Shown here: positions 23,833 through 36,676 of the stretch, one piece after another
Layout: each line of letters begins with the position of its first letter
How positions within the stretch are numbered: the stretch's first letter is position 1
Origin: Mustela lutreola
Lineage: Eukaryota > Chordata > Mammalia > Carnivora > Mustelidae
DNA: 64,000 nucleotides
Assembly (NCBI RefSeq): GCF_030435805.1
Contig: NC_081303.1
Location: 72,391,910-72,455,909, forward strand
Reading direction: 5' to 3'
The notes under the pieces: model-generated
Told to the model about the DNA's origin: nothing
What the model saw: only the letters and a program-made list of their open reading frames with translations
Databases searched by the model: none
Position numbers and translations under genes: made by a program

Positions 23833-24572
23833 CTAATATAAACTCACAGGAGAAAACCAAGTCTTTTCCATCGTTTTCTGAATGGCCAGCTGTAGATCTT
23901 TGTTCCTAAGGCTGTATACCATTGGGTTCAAAGTGCAGTAAAGGTGATGTAGATCACTGTCACAGCCTGTCTTTGCTTGATGAATATTTGGCTGAGAACT
24001 GCACGTAGACAGAGAAGGCACAGCCATAGTGGACAACAAACACAATAAGATGGAAGGCACAAGTGGAGAAGGCTTTCCACTTGCCTTCATCAGATAGGAT
24101 CTTCAGGATGGTATGGACAATGAAGCCATAAGCCATGCAGGTTAAGATCAAGGGCACAACAAGAGCCAAGATGCCACAGATGAAGATGACCAGCTCATTA
24201 ACGTAGGTTTCAGCACAGGCAAGTTGGATAACTTGTGAAATATCACAAAAGTAGTGTTTGACGTTGTTGGAGCCACAGAAATGGAGGCTGAAGACCAAAA
24301 TTGTTCCCACCAGAGATATTAAGAAGCCACTAACAATACAAGTTGATGCCAGCTGTCCACATACCCTCCAGGTCATGAGAATGAGGTAGTGCAAAGGCTG
24401 GCAAGTAATGGAGAAGATGGTGAGGTTTGAACACAGGGCGATCAAATAGAGCAGAGAAAGAGCATGAAGAGAACAGGCTGCAATTCACTGAAGCTGGAGA
24501 AACCCAACAGTAGAAAGTTGATGACCTGAGAAGAAGTGACCATGGAGAGCAAAAGTCATGGAATAAAGCCAG
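23833..24572 (-). pseudogene. OR10R: Olfactory receptor pseudogene, OR10R copy
   Basis: A broken paralogue of the 36677-37645 gene. The equivalent start codon at 24572 is CTG, though the second in-frame ATG of the family survives. A one-base deletion near 24455 shifts frame. An in-frame loss of about 231 bp near 24400 removes the equivalent of residues 57-133, that is the second and third membrane segments, the disulfide cysteine and the MGYDRY motif. Two one-base losses near 23950-23975 break the C terminus after SSKDRL. The longest remaining frame (23960-24445) still shows HYFCDIS, KAFSTCAFHL and VHYGCA. Its 3' splice acceptor just upstream of the exon appears kept. No receptor can be made. 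Confidence 0.95.
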
Positions 24573-25039
24573 TATGATCGCCAGGTCCAGAGACCTCTGA
24601 GATGGAGGAATCAGAGAGACTTACCCTTCATAATGTAGCCAGCACCAGTTTGATGTGAATGAGAAACAAATGGAAGGAAAGAGAAGAAAAGGATTATAAA
24701 TTAACCAAAAATTATCCCAATAGGTATGCGTGGTGCTACTTCTCTGCCAATGATTTTATCAGTGAGTCTCAGATTAGTGTTCACCAAAGGCACAATATTT
24801 GCTGACATAAAACATATCCTTTCATCCCCCCAACTCTTGCAGACTTATGTACTCTCCACTTAATTATTAAGTAATTTAAGATTCAAAAGAAACCCTATTT
24901 TAATTATGATTTCCCATGGTCATAGTTTTACCCACATTGCTGATACATATATTCCATAAGCAATAGCACCAACATCTGAGGATCTGCCTCTCACCTGCTT
25001 TTAATACATTCGGACAATCTCTTAGAAAGTTAGCGTGTA

Positions 25040-25545
25040 TTTACTACATGACTCCACAATTACACTCCTAGATATTTGCTTAACAGAATGGAAAACTCCA
25101 TGCATTATGAAAATGTGTGCTCACAAGTGTTTGTGCAACTCTGTACCTAAGAGCTGAAAACTGAAAGCTACACGCCCATCAGTGTGTGCCTGCCTAGACA
25201 CACTGCAGTGTATTTGTACAATGCAACAAAAATAATGAACTCCAAAGTCACACACATCATGGATAAGTTTCAAAGATATGCTTAATGGAAGAGGCCAAAA
25301 AGCAAAAAGTATATACTATGTGATTCTATTCATATGGAATTAGAGTATTGTCAAATGCAGTGGTGATCTAGGGCACTGATTGGGAGGGGGCATGTGGAAC
25401 AATTTCAGTGTGATGGAAATGTTTTATATCATTGTGGTAAGTACATGGGTACACATATTTGTCTAAACACAGTGGATCACACACTTAAACTGGGGGTCTA
25501 CTATTATATATAAATTATGTCTTGATATCTTTGGTTCAGGGATGA
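25040..25545 (+). mobile_element. Old L1 3' fragment
   Basis: A decayed L1 3' end: ORF2 C-terminal remnants and then a 3' UTR ending near ttaaactgggggtc. A different, older family from the young L1s here. Confidence 0.6.
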
Positions 25546-25559
25546 AACTTAAATGAACC

Positions 25560-26850
25560 CAACACTGCATATTAAAGCTAAAGCTGGAAAGCAGCTAGAA
25601 AAATTTGTGTGAGGTTTCTTTCACCTTGGCTTAGGAAAATGTTTCTTAGACAAGACCTGAGAAGCACTAAACATAAAACCATGCATTTATAAGTAAACTT
25701 AATCAAAATTGAAAAGCTCACTCTCATTAAAAACACCATTGAGAAAACAAAAATGCAAGCTGCAGACTTGGAGGGAATATTCACAATACACATATCTTAC
25801 AAACGACTTTAATCCAGTATTTATAAACAAGTCCTAGAATACAAAAATGAAAAAGCAGTCTTATTAAAATAGGCAAAAGACTAGAACAATTTTCTAAAAA
25901 GACATATGAATGATCAATAAGAAAATGAAAAAAGTATTCAACACAATTGGATATCAGAGTAATACAAAGTAAAATTAAATGAGATGCTACTTACTCCACT
26001 AGAATGATTAATATATTTAGGAAACAAAAAAACAAAAGTGATACAAAACACCTGGAAGTACTGAAAGTTGAAGAGAATATGAGGCAACCAGTGGGAGTAT
26101 CATGTGGCACAACCGCTTTGAAAAACACTGGGAAGCATCTTATGGAATTAAATATATATATCTACCCAGACATAAGAGAGAGGTATAACAGCAATTGTCC
26201 ACAAAAGACCTTTACAAAATACATTCATGGCAGGTTTATTCATAATAGCCAATTAGAGTCAACAACCCAAATGTCTATCAACAGATAAATGAATAAGTAT
26301 ATTTTTACATATTCATACAAGAGAAGACTATGTAGCAATGAAAGAATAGAATGCCATGAAACTTTTTTTTCAACAATAAAAAAGAAGGAAATCCTGTGAT
26401 TTACGGCAACGTGGATGGTACTTAACGTCATTATGCTCAACAAAACAAGTCAGACAGGGAAAGATAAATACTGTATGACCTCAATTATATGTGGAAACTC
26501 AGAGAGCTGAAACCAGCCTCAGAGAGTATAATGGTGGTTGCCAAGGGGGAGGGCAGGGGGTTGGGAGATGTTGGTCAAAGGGCACATAGTTGTAGTGGTA
26601 AGATGAGTAAGTTCTGGGGTCTAAGATGCAGCATAATGACCTTGGTTAACAACACTGTTGTGTTATATACTTGAAAGAGGCCAAGAGAGTAGATCTTAAA
26701 TGCTCTCACCACAAATTAAAAAAGGTAATTTTTGAGGAATTGAAGTTGTTAGCTGATCTGACTGTGATGATTACTTCACAATATACACGTGTGTATCATT
26801 GTTACGTCACACACTGTTATCTCACACATTGCTATATGCCATTATATGTC
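25560..26850 (+). mobile_element. Old L1, ORF2 end and 3' UTR
   Basis: Plus-strand old L1 remnant covering roughly the last third of ORF2 (for example tctatcaacagataaatgaa near 26275) and a 3' UTR to about 26850. No frame over 100 codons survives. It is much more decayed than the L1 at 28481. Confidence 0.7.
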
Positions 26851-28480
26851 AATAAATCCAGAAAAGAGAGAAATCAATACTGTGTTGTCTCAAGGCAGGA
26901 AGCAGCTGGAAAGTGGCACTGAGTAGGATTTAGGGTGATAGAACTGTTTTATTTTTTTGATTGCTGTGATGGGTAAGTAGGTGAATGTATTTGCAAAAAC
27001 TCACTAGTAACTTACACTTAAAATATTTGAATTTCATTTATGCAAATTATTTCTCAAATTAAAAATAAATTAAGGGAAAAAGTGAATGCAAAAGGGAAGT
27101 TAAAATCTCCATGACCACATTTTTAAGAATTGAATCAACAAAATATACTCAAGAAACTCAAAATACGGTATTAAAAACTGAGAAGGAGAATGCAGTAGAA
27201 AAGACATGAGAACAAGAAGAAAAAATAACTCTCAGTGGCAAGAACCTAAAAACCAATTAGCCGACCTGAGAACATCATCCAAAACCAGGAAGCTTATGGT
27301 CTCTGGGAACGGCTGGATAATTTCTGGTGACCACTCAAGAGGAGCTCCAACTACAAGGCTAGCAGTGTAGTGGTGTGGCCCAGTCTCCCCTCTGGGTGTG
27401 CAGGTAAACCAGTCTCACCCAGATGAACTCAGACAATGATCACACTCAGATCACCCACAAAGTTATGATAAGGGAAAATCCAGAAGAACAACACCCCTGT
27501 TGGAATTAATGGTGTGCCTGTGTAGTGACAGTGATAAGCATATGTTCCTCCACATAAAGGTTTAATGCCCCGTGGGGGCCATACTATGGGTGGGGAGGCT
27601 CCATGGCTACGTGAACACCTTGCCATAAGTAACTCTCTTTCCCACAGCTACCCACACCCAAACATTGACTGATGTAAGTTCATAAAGTTCTGGCCATCTT
27701 GGCCCAAAGCAGGGCTCCTCTCAATGGTCATTGTACTATGGATCTCACCCCCAGGGCAGCTGATGCTGCCCATGGGAGACCCTTCAGCATGACCATCTTC
27801 TCTGCCCAGGGCAACTGTGAATCCTATGCATTTACTAATAAACATCCTACATGCCACGCCCTCTCAGAGTGAGCTTCCTGGAGAGCTCACCTGGAAAGAC
27901 CCTGGAGGATTCACCCATGAAACAGATGGAAACTCCTACCCAATATTTCAGAATAAGCTGAAAAGAGTTTAAAAAGTCATAGAATGTGCAAAACACTAGC
28001 AAAGATCAGAATTTAAAAAAATTCAGTTGTGAGTGATTAGAGGAAGGGACATCTTGGAAAGCAAAAGGATAGATCAGAAGCAGCTAGAAATGAACCAAAA
28101 ACCACTTCATAAATGAAGTCTGAACTTGGGAGAGCATATGCCTAAATAAACATGGTGGACAAGACCATCAATGGGAAAAGCAGATATGAAAGAGGAAGAA
28201 CTAGAAAAAGGATAAAGATGATTCTGGAGAATGCATCCTCTAGATTTCTGTCCTTATAAAGTCTGAAGTGAGCCAAGCAGTGATGCATGCCATGAGAAGA
28301 CACAAGGGTTGTTTCTGTTGGAGAAAGAAGAGAGAGTGATGAGATGTTAGTGACATTCCAGGTGTGAGCTATTTAGGTTGACTCCCTGAAAGTTCGTTGC
28401 TGTGCTGATCATGATTTGTACAATTTTCTAGAAAAGTCTAGAAAATATCAGTGAGTTCTGTTTCCATAAAAAGTGAACAT
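26851..28480. other. Intergenic, includes an unclassified GC-richer block
   Basis: 26851-27220 is AT-rich without recognised content. 27220-27900 is GC-richer, has two minus-strand frames (65 and 69 aa) and reads like an old dispersed element or gene relic that I cannot name. 27900-28480 is unremarkable. Confidence 0.35.
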
Positions 28481-29330
28481 GAGAGGAGGAGTCAAGATGG
28501 TGGAGAAATAGCAGGCTGAGACTACATCAGGTAGCAGGAGATCAGCTAGATAGCTTATCTAAAGATTACAAACACCTACAAATTCAATGGGAGATTGAAG
28601 AGAAGAAGAACAGCAATTCTAGAAACAGAAAATCAACCCCTTTTGGAAAGGGTGAGCTAAGGAGCTGGACCCTGAGCTCTTGGCTCCTCTGGGCTGGAGA
28701 CTGGGAGGCCACCATTTTCTTTCCTGACCTCTGGAACTCTACGGAAAGCATTCAGGGAACAAAAGCTCCTGAAAGATAACCCGAGCTGATTACTCAGCCC
28801 AGCCCCTGGTAAGGGTGGTGCAATTCTGCTTGGGGCAAAGACACTTGAGAATCACTACAGCAGGCCCCTCCCCCAGAAAATCAACAAGAACCAGGCAGGA
28901 CCAAGTTCACCTACCAAGGAGTGCAGGTTCAATACCAAGGAGAGCAGCAGAATTCCAGAGGAGGAGAAAGCAAAGCACAGAACTCATGGCTTTCTCCCCA
29001 TGATTCTTTAGTCTTGCAATTAATTTAATTTTTTTTCAAATTTTTTTCCTTTTTTTCTTCTTCTGCTAATATTTTTAACTTTTACCCTTTTCTTTTTTAA
29101 CGTTTTTTAAACTAGTTTATCATATATATATATATTTTTTTCTTTATTCTTTTTTTTTTTCATTGTTTCTTTTTTTTCTTTCTTTTTTTTTTTTCTGAAC
29201 CTCTTTTTATCCCCTTTCTCCCTTCCACAATTTGGGATCTCTTCTGATTTGGGTAAAGTGTATTTTCCTGGGGTCTTTGCCATTCTTTTAATATTTTACT
29301 TGCTCCTTCATATACTCTTATCTGGACAAA

Positions 29331-30258
29331 ATGACAAGGTGGAAAAATTCACCACAAAAAAAAAAAAAAAAAAAAAAAGAACAAGAGGCAGTACCAAAGG
29401 CTAGGGAACTAATCAAAACAGACATTTATAATATGTCAGATCTAGAGTTCAGAATGACAATTCTCAAGGTTCTAGCCAGGCTCGAAAAAGGCATAGAGAT
29501 ATTAGAGAAACCCTCTCAGGAGATATAAAAGCCCTTTATGTAGAAATAAAAGAACTAAAATCTAACCAAGTCGAAATCAAAAAAGCTTTTAATGAGGTGC
29601 AATAAAAAATGGAGGCTCTCACTGCTAGGATAAATGAGGCAGAAGAAAGGATTAGTGATTTAGAAGACCAAATGACAGAGAATAAAGAAGCTGAGCAAAA
29701 GAGGGACAAACAGCTACTGGATCATGACGGGAGAATTTAAAAGATAAGTGACACCATAATACGAAACAACATTAGAATAATTGGGATCCAGAAGAAGAAG
29801 AAAGAAACGGGAGCAGAAGGTATATTGGAGAGAATTATTGGAGAGAATTTCCCTAATAGGCAAAGGGAACAAGCATCAAAATCCATGGGGTGCAGAGAAC
29901 CCCTTTCAAAATCAATAAGAATAGGTCCACACCCCGTCATCTAATAGTAAAACTTACAAGTCTTAGCGACAAAAAGAAAATCCTGAAAGCAGCCTGGGAA
30001 ATGAAGTCTGTAACATACAATGCTAAAAATATTAGATTGACAGCAGACTTATCCGCAGAGACCTGGCAGGCCAGAAAGAACTGGCATGATATATTCAGAG
30101 CACTAAACAAGAAAAACATGCAGCCAAGAATACTATATCCAGCTAGGCTATCATTGAAAATAGAAGGAGAGATAAAAAGCTTCCAAGACAAACAAAAACT
30201 GAAAAATTTTTCAAACACCAAACCAGCTCTACAGGAAATATTGAAAGGGGTCCTTTAA
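29331..30258 (+). pseudogene. L1 ORF1 (broken)
   Basis: Encodes the RNA-binding nucleic acid chaperone of L1. It begins MTRWKNSPQ, is followed by a lysine run from an expanded A tract (29355-29378), then a coiled-coil region. A one-base loss near 29495 shifts frame, and further stops follow. The C-terminal RNA-binding part is open from 29890 to 30258, ending LQEILKGVL, the usual L1 ORF1 ending. Confidence 0.92.
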
Positions 30259-30337
30259 GCAAAGAGAGACCCTAAAAGTAGTAGATCAGAAAGAAACAGA
30301 GACAATATACAGTAACAGTCACCTTACAGGCAATACA

Positions 30338-33300
30338 ATGGCACTAAATTCATATCTCTCAATAGTTAGCTTGAATATTAATGGGCTAAATGCCCCAATC
30401 AAAAGACACAGGGTATCAGAATGGATAAAAAAACAAAACCCATATATATTTTGCCTACAAGAAACTCATTTTAGACCCGAAGACACCTCCAGATTTAAAG
30501 TGAGGGGGTGGAAAACAATTTACCATGCTAATGGACATCAGAAGAAAGCTGAGGTGGTAATCCTTATATCAGATCAATTAGATTTTAAGCCAAAGACTAA
30601 AATAAGAGATGAGGAAGGACACTATATCATACTCAAAGGATCTTTCCAACCAGAAGATCTAACAATTTTAAATATCTATGCCCCTAACGTGGGAGCAGCC
30701 AACTATATAAACCAATTAATAACAAAATCAAAGAAACACATCAACAATACCACAATAATAGTAGGGGACTTTAACACTCCCCTCACTGAAATGAGGAACA
30801 TTCTCCAGAATAGATCACATGCTGGGTCCTAAATCAGGTCTCAATCGGTATCAAAAGATTGGAATGATTCCCTGAATATTTTCAGACCACAATGCTCTGA
30901 AGCTAGAACTCAATCCCAAGAGGAAATTTGGAAAGAACCCCAATACATGGAGACTAAACAGCATCCTTTTAAAGAATGAATGGGTCAACCAGGAAATTAA
31001 AGAAGAATTGAAAAAATTCGTGGAAACAACTGATAATGAAAACACAATGGTTCAAAATCTGTGGGACACAGCAAAGGCAGTCCTAAGAGGAAAATATATA
31101 GCAGTACAAGCCTTTCTCAAGAAACAAGAAAGGTCTCAAGTACACAACCTAACCCTACACCTAAAGGAGCTGGAGAAAGAACAAGAAAGAAACCCTAAAC
31201 CCAGCAGGAGAAGAGAAATCACAATGATCAGAGCAGAAATCAATGACAGGGAAACCAAAAAAACAATAGAGCAAATCAATGAAACTAGGAGCTGGTTCTT
31301 TGAAAGAATTAATAAGATTGATAAACCCCTGGCCAGACTTATCAAAAAGAAAAGAGAAAGGACCCAAATAAATAAAATCATGAATGAAAGAGGAGAGATC
31401 ACAACTAATACCAAAGAAATACAAACAGTTATAAGAACATACTATGAACAACTCTATGCCAACAAATTTGACAATCTGGAAAAAATGGATGCATTCCTAG
31501 AGACATATAAACTACCACAACTGGACCAGGAAGAAATAGAAAGCCTGAATAGACCCATAACCAGTAAGGAGATTGGAACAGTCATCAGAAATCTGCAAAC
31601 AAACAAAAGCCCAGGGCCAGACGGCTTCCCAGGGGAATGCTACCAAACATTTAAAGAAGAACTAATTCCTATTCTCCTGACTGTTCCAAAAAATAGAAAT
31701 GGAAGGAAAACTTCCAAAATCATTTTATGAGGCCAGCATCACCTTGATCCCAAAACTGGACAAGGATCCCATCAAAAAAGAGAACTACAGACCAATATCC
31801 TTGATGAACACAGTTGCAAAAATTCTCACCAAAATACTAGCCAACAGGATTCAACAGTGCATTAAAGGATTATTCTCCATGACCAAGTGGGATTTATTCC
31901 AGGGCTGCAAGGTTGGTTCAACATCTGCAAATTAATCAATGTGATCCAACACATAAACAAAAGAAAGAACAAGAACCATATGATACTCTCAATAGATGCT
32001 GAAAAAGCATTTGACAAAGTACAGCATCCCTTCCTGATCAAAACTATTCAAAGTGTAGGGATAGAGGGCACATACCTCAATATTATCAAAGCCATCTATG
32101 AAAAACCCACCACAAATATCATTCTCAATGGAGAAAAACTGAAAGCTTTTCTGCTAAGGTCAGGAACATGGCAGGGATGTCCATTATCACCAGTGCTATT
32201 CAAAATAATACTAGAATTCCTAGCCTCAGCAATCAGACAACAAAAGGAAATTTAAGGCATCCAAATAGGCAAAGAAGAAATAAAACTATCACTCTTAACA
32301 GATGATATGGTACTATATATGGAAAACCCCAAAGAGTCCACTCCCAAACTGCTAGAACTTGTACAGGAATTCAGTGAAGTGTCATGATATAAAAATCAAT
32401 GCACAGAAATCAGTTGCATTTCTCTACACGAACAACAAGATAGAAGAAAGAGAAATTAAGGAGTCAATCCCACTTACAATTGCACCCAAAACTATAAGAT
32501 ACCTAGGAATAAGCCTAACCAAAGAGGCTAAGACTCTGTACTCAGAAAACTATAAAGTACTCATGAAAGAAATTGAGGAAGGCACAAAAAAATGGAAAAA
32601 TGTTCCATGCTCCTAGATTTGGAGAACAAATACTGTGAAAATGTCTATTCTACCTAAAGCAATCTATACATTTAATGCAATCCCTACCAAAATCCCATCC
32701 CTTTTTTTTTCAAATAACTGGAACAAATAATCCTAAAATTTATATGGAACCAGAAAAGATCCTGAATAGGCAAAGAGATTGAGGAAGATACAAAGAAATA
32801 GAAAAATGTTCCATGCTCCTGGATTTGGAGAACAAATATTGTGAAAATGTCTATTCTACCTAAAGCAATCTACATATTTAATGCAATTCCTATAAAAATA
32901 CCATCCATTTTTTTCAAAGAAATGGAACAAATAATCCTAAAATTTATATGGAACCAGAAAAGACCTCAAATAGCCAAAGGAATATTAAAAAAGAAACCCA
33001 AAGTTGGTGGCATCATGATTCCGGACTTCAAGCTATGTTACAAAGCTGTCATCATCAAGACAGCATGGTACTGGTACAAAAACAGACACATAGATCAATG
33101 GAACAGAATAGAGAGACCAGAAACAGACCCTCAATTCTATGGTCAACTAATCTTAGACAAAGCAGGAAAGAATGTCCAATGGAAAAAAGACAGCCTCTTC
33201 AATAAATGGTGCCGGGAAAATTGGACAGCCACATGCAGAAAAATAAAGTTGGACCATTTCCTTACACCACACATGAAAATAGACCCAAAATAGATAAAGG

Positions 33301-34224
33301 ACCTCAATGTGAGAAAGGAATCCTTCAAAATCTTTGAGGAGAACACAGGCAGCAACCTCTTCAACCTCAGTTGCAGCAACATCTTCCAAGGAACATCACC
33401 AAAGGCAAGGGAAGCAAGGGCAAAAATGAACTATTGGGATTTCATCAAGATCAAAAGCTTTTGCACAGCAAAGGAAACAGTCAACAAAACCAAAAGACAA
33501 TTGACAGAATGGGAGAAGATATTTGCAAATGACATATCAGATAAAGTGCTAGTGTCCAAAATCTATAAAGAACTTAGCAAACTCAACACCCAAATAACAA
33601 ATAATCCAATCAAGAAATGGGCAGAGGACATGAACAGACATTTCTGCAAAGAAGACATCCAGATGGCCAACAGACACATGAAAAAGTGCTCCATATCACT
33701 CGGCATCAGGGAAATACAAATCAAAACCACAATGAGATATCACCTCACACCAGTCAGAATGGCTAAAATTAACAAGCCAGGAAATGCCAGATGCTGGTGA
33801 GGATGCTGGAGAAAGGGGAACCCTCCTACACTGTTGGTGGGAATGCAAGCTGGTGCAACCACTCTGGAAAACAGCATGGAGGTTCCTCAAAATGTTGAAA
33901 ATAGAACTGCCCTATGACCTAGCAATTGCACTACTGGGTATTTACCCTAAAGATACAAATGTGGTGATCCGAAGGGGCATGTGCACCCGAATGTTTATAG
34001 CAGCAATGTCCACAATAGCCAAACTATGGAAAGAACCTAGATGTCCATCAAAAGATGAATGGATCAAGAAGATGTGGTATATATACACAATGGAATACTA
34101 TGCAGCCATCAAAAGAAATGAAATCTTGCCATTTGCGACAACATGGATGGAACTAGAGTGTATCATGCTTAGCGAAATAAGTCAAGCAGAGAAAGACAAC
34201 TATCATATGATCTCCCTGATATGA
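30338..34224 (+). pseudogene. L1 ORF2 (broken endonuclease/reverse transcriptase)
   Basis: Starts MALNSYLSIVSLNINGLNAP and shows AP-endonuclease motifs (LQETH, NIYAPN, VGDFNTP) to about 30790. There about 150 bases are missing relative to the usual L1 sequence and the frame breaks. Reverse transcriptase follows (SPGPDGFPG near 31610, STDAEKAFD-type motif near 31995), with the catalytic FADD changed to LTDD at about 32295. A ~206-bp tandem duplication lies at 32570-32985. The C terminus is open at 32841-33293, 33309-33800 and 33784-34224 in shifting frames, ending MISLI. It cannot retrotranspose on its own. Confidence 0.94.
32570..32985 (+). repeat. ~206-bp tandem duplication inside L1 ORF2
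   Basis: The segment containing tgttccatgctcct occurs at 32601 and again 206 bases later at 32807. The whole unit from gaaattgagg to the gaaccagaaaagacc stretch is repeated head to tail. The second unit looks nearer the family norm (catccatttttttc) than the first, which has a T expansion and lost bases. Confidence 0.93.
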
Positions 34225-34500
34225 GGAAGTGGTGATGCAACATGGGGGCTTAAGTGGGTAGGAGAAGAATCAATGAAACAAGATGGGATTGGGAGGGAGA
34301 CAAACCATAAGTGACTCTTAATCTCACAAAACAAACTGAGGGTTGCTGGGGGGAGGGGTGTTGGGAGAAGGGGAATGGGGTTATGGACATTGGGGAGGGT
34401 ATGTGCTTTGGTGAGTGCTGTGAAGTGTGTAAACCTGGCGATTCACAGACCTGTACCCCTGGGGATAAAAATATATGTATATAAAAAATAAAAAATAAAA

Positions 34501-34993
34501 CGAAGTCAAATTAAAAAAAAATGCATCTGTGGAATCCCCAAAAGTATACTTAACTTTAAAAGATAGATTTCATAACAAAATTCACAATTTTGTGAATTAT
34601 ACTTGTGAAGTATAATATACTTGTGAAGTACTTGAAATGAGCACAATGAAACAATGACATGTACACACAAAACAGATCATGATCTCTCATAGTAAGATGG
34701 CTTAATTACAAAATCCAGAAGATATCCATACTATGATATTATTTTAATTTAAATAAAAATATTTCATTGGAAAAACATTAAAATGCATGAATTCTAAAAA
34801 TAGAACTTGTAGCAGTCACATACTGTCACTAACACACACACACACACACACACACAATAAATAAATAATAGAAGTTACTTAAATATTAACAAGGAAATAT
34901 CTATCATGAATAAATACCTGTTTCTAAAAAAATATTTGGGCAATAAATGAAAATTGCAAACATATTAGGAAGAAATTTTAATTTCTAATTTTA
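34501..34993. other. Intergenic AT-rich stretch with (AC)n
   Basis: No gene. Holds an AC microsatellite of about 12 units at 34831-34855 followed by AATA repeats. Confidence 0.8.
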
Positions 34994-35190
34994 TTTTATT
35001 TTTAAGATTTTTTTTATTTATTTGACAGAGAGAGATCACAAGTAGGCAGAGAGGCAGGTAGAGAGAGAGAGAGGATGAAGCAGGCTCCCTGCTGAGCAGA
35101 GAGCCCGATGCGGGACTGGATCCCAGGACCCTGAGATCATGACCTGAGCTGAAGGCAGCGGCTTAACCCACTGAGCCACCCAGGCACCCT
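34994..35190 (-). mobile_element. CAN-SINE, young-looking
   Basis: Full-length minus-strand CAN-SINE close to the family norm. It is flanked by a perfect target-site duplication, aatttctaatttta, at about 34980-34993 and 35191-35204. Confidence 0.96.
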
Positions 35191-35204
35191 AATTTCTAAT
35201 TTTA

Positions 35205-36474
35205 ATTAGAAATTTTAAAAAGCACAGAATGAACTAATGGAAATGGCCTATGCCATGTTTACAAAGATATATAGTGCTTTAAGTGCCTTAATTATTTAAC
35301 AACTAAGAATGAAAATAATATAAAAAGCCTTAATCCAAAACCTGAAAAATGGGAGATAAAAATAGAGAGGTAATCACTTTAAAATATGCATCATTGATGA
35401 TTATACACTTGAATTGGAAAATCTAAATACATTTAACAAGAGAGTGCAGTTACATTTTACCTGGAAATGGAGTCATGTGTGAAACATGAACTTTGATTTC
35501 AGTCATGAGGCTTCAAAGACAATATCGATATGCTGTCGTGTGTCCAGATGACCGTACACAAGAAGACAGAGTGTCTGAAATTCAGATCCTGTAGGTAATG
35601 GGTAAAGTCCTAATTGTCATAATCACCTCAAATATCTGTGAATCAAGGTTACCAGGTATGACATGAGAGACTTAAAGTGTGAAAACTATAGAAAAGCAAG
35701 TGTCTCCTGCAACAAGGGGGCAACAGGTTCCGGGTCAGCACAGGATGGGTTCCCTGGGAGGTACTCTGGAACGACCCTCTGTACAGGGGACATGTGGGAC
35801 AAGATGGCCATCAGAGTCATTGGGTAGCTCCCTCTCCTTAACGAATTTAGTTTGGAATGCCATGGAGACCTCTCCTCCAGCTTGCTTATGGGGACTGGAT
35901 GGTGGATTATTTTTTCCACTCATTTATGGTACGTATCTTCTATGTTACAGAACAAGTGGTTCAGAGGGGTAGTCAGAAAAAGCACCTAGAAATACCATCT
36001 TCAGAGAAGTGGAAGAAGGAAAGGTCCTTGCCAAGATGCCCCAAACCTCTCTTAATATGAGCTTCCGCTCTATGCCGCTGTACATTTTACATGTGCTTTC
36101 TTTCATCTTATCCATTAGATACAAACAAAATCCCTGGGAATTAGAAAAGGAAAATTATACTATCTTTATTTTCCATATTATAACATTCAGATTCAGAGAA
36201 CAATTGTGACTTTCTTGATGTCATGGCTTAACCAGTGTTGGGCTGAAACCTAATTCCTAGTGCAATAAATGATTTCCCCATCATGTAATGCCCCAACGTC
36301 TAAGCCAGCTTCAGACTCAAGCACCTCCTCTTAAGCTGGACATAACCTTAAACAAAGAGAACCATCAGAGCTTTGGGACAAACAAGCCAAAGAAAGAGCA
36401 AGAGATAAAGGTTTTTTAGAGACTTTTGAGAACTATAAGTCATGAAGAGGAGAGCTAACCTCTAGGGACAGACA
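35205..36474. other. Intergenic 3' flank of OR10R
   Basis: No gene recognised. Overlapping short frames at 35679-36060 have no known domain. A worn MIR-like piece on the minus strand is possible at 36160-36245. The OR10R duplication begins near 36440. Confidence 0.5.
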
Positions 36475-36610
36475 CTGTGCTATCTCCTTGGATCTTTGCA
36501 AGAGCCTTGAGAGGAACGTATTACCATGTCTGCTTTAATAAAAGAACATTTATACCCTGAGACATCAAACAAGTTGTCTAAGGGAACACACTTATATGGA
36601 CAGATATTAT
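36475..36610 (-). mobile_element. MIR, shared with the OR10R pseudogene flank
   Basis: The same MIR-like sequence as 23640-23775, lying about 70 bp 3' of the OR10R stop. Confidence 0.5.
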
Positions 36611-36676
36611 CAGAAACTGTTATGGACTAAACATGTAGTGACACATGTGGCCCAAATGTGTGTGAAAACATTCTGA

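Larger units (their letters stand above)
23600..25013 (-). repeat. OR10R-containing duplication (partner 36440-38063)
   Basis: About 1.4 kb that aligns with 36440-38063, covering a shared MIR, the OR10R exon and about 440 bp of upstream flank. Similarity stops near cttttaatacattcg at about 25000. Identity is roughly 80-85%, clearly older than the best-matched OR10K blocks. Confidence 0.88.
28481..34500 (+). mobile_element. Nearly complete but inactive L1
   Basis: About 6.0 kb from a recognisable L1 5' end (gaggagtcaagatggtgg) through a shortened 5' UTR, ORF1, a 79-base spacer, ORF2, 3' UTR and A-rich tail. The 5' UTR appears to lack a few hundred bases near 28660. ORF1 and ORF2 are both broken. 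No clear target-site duplication was found. Its 3' end is nearly identical to the tiny insertion at 1708-1823, so it belongs to the lineage-specific family active after the OR10K duplication. Confidence 0.95.

Noticed and set aside
31136-31451. Antisense hydrophobic frames of 92-96 codons
   Set aside because: Mirror frames of L1 ORF2; the hydrophobicity comes from the A-rich sense strand.
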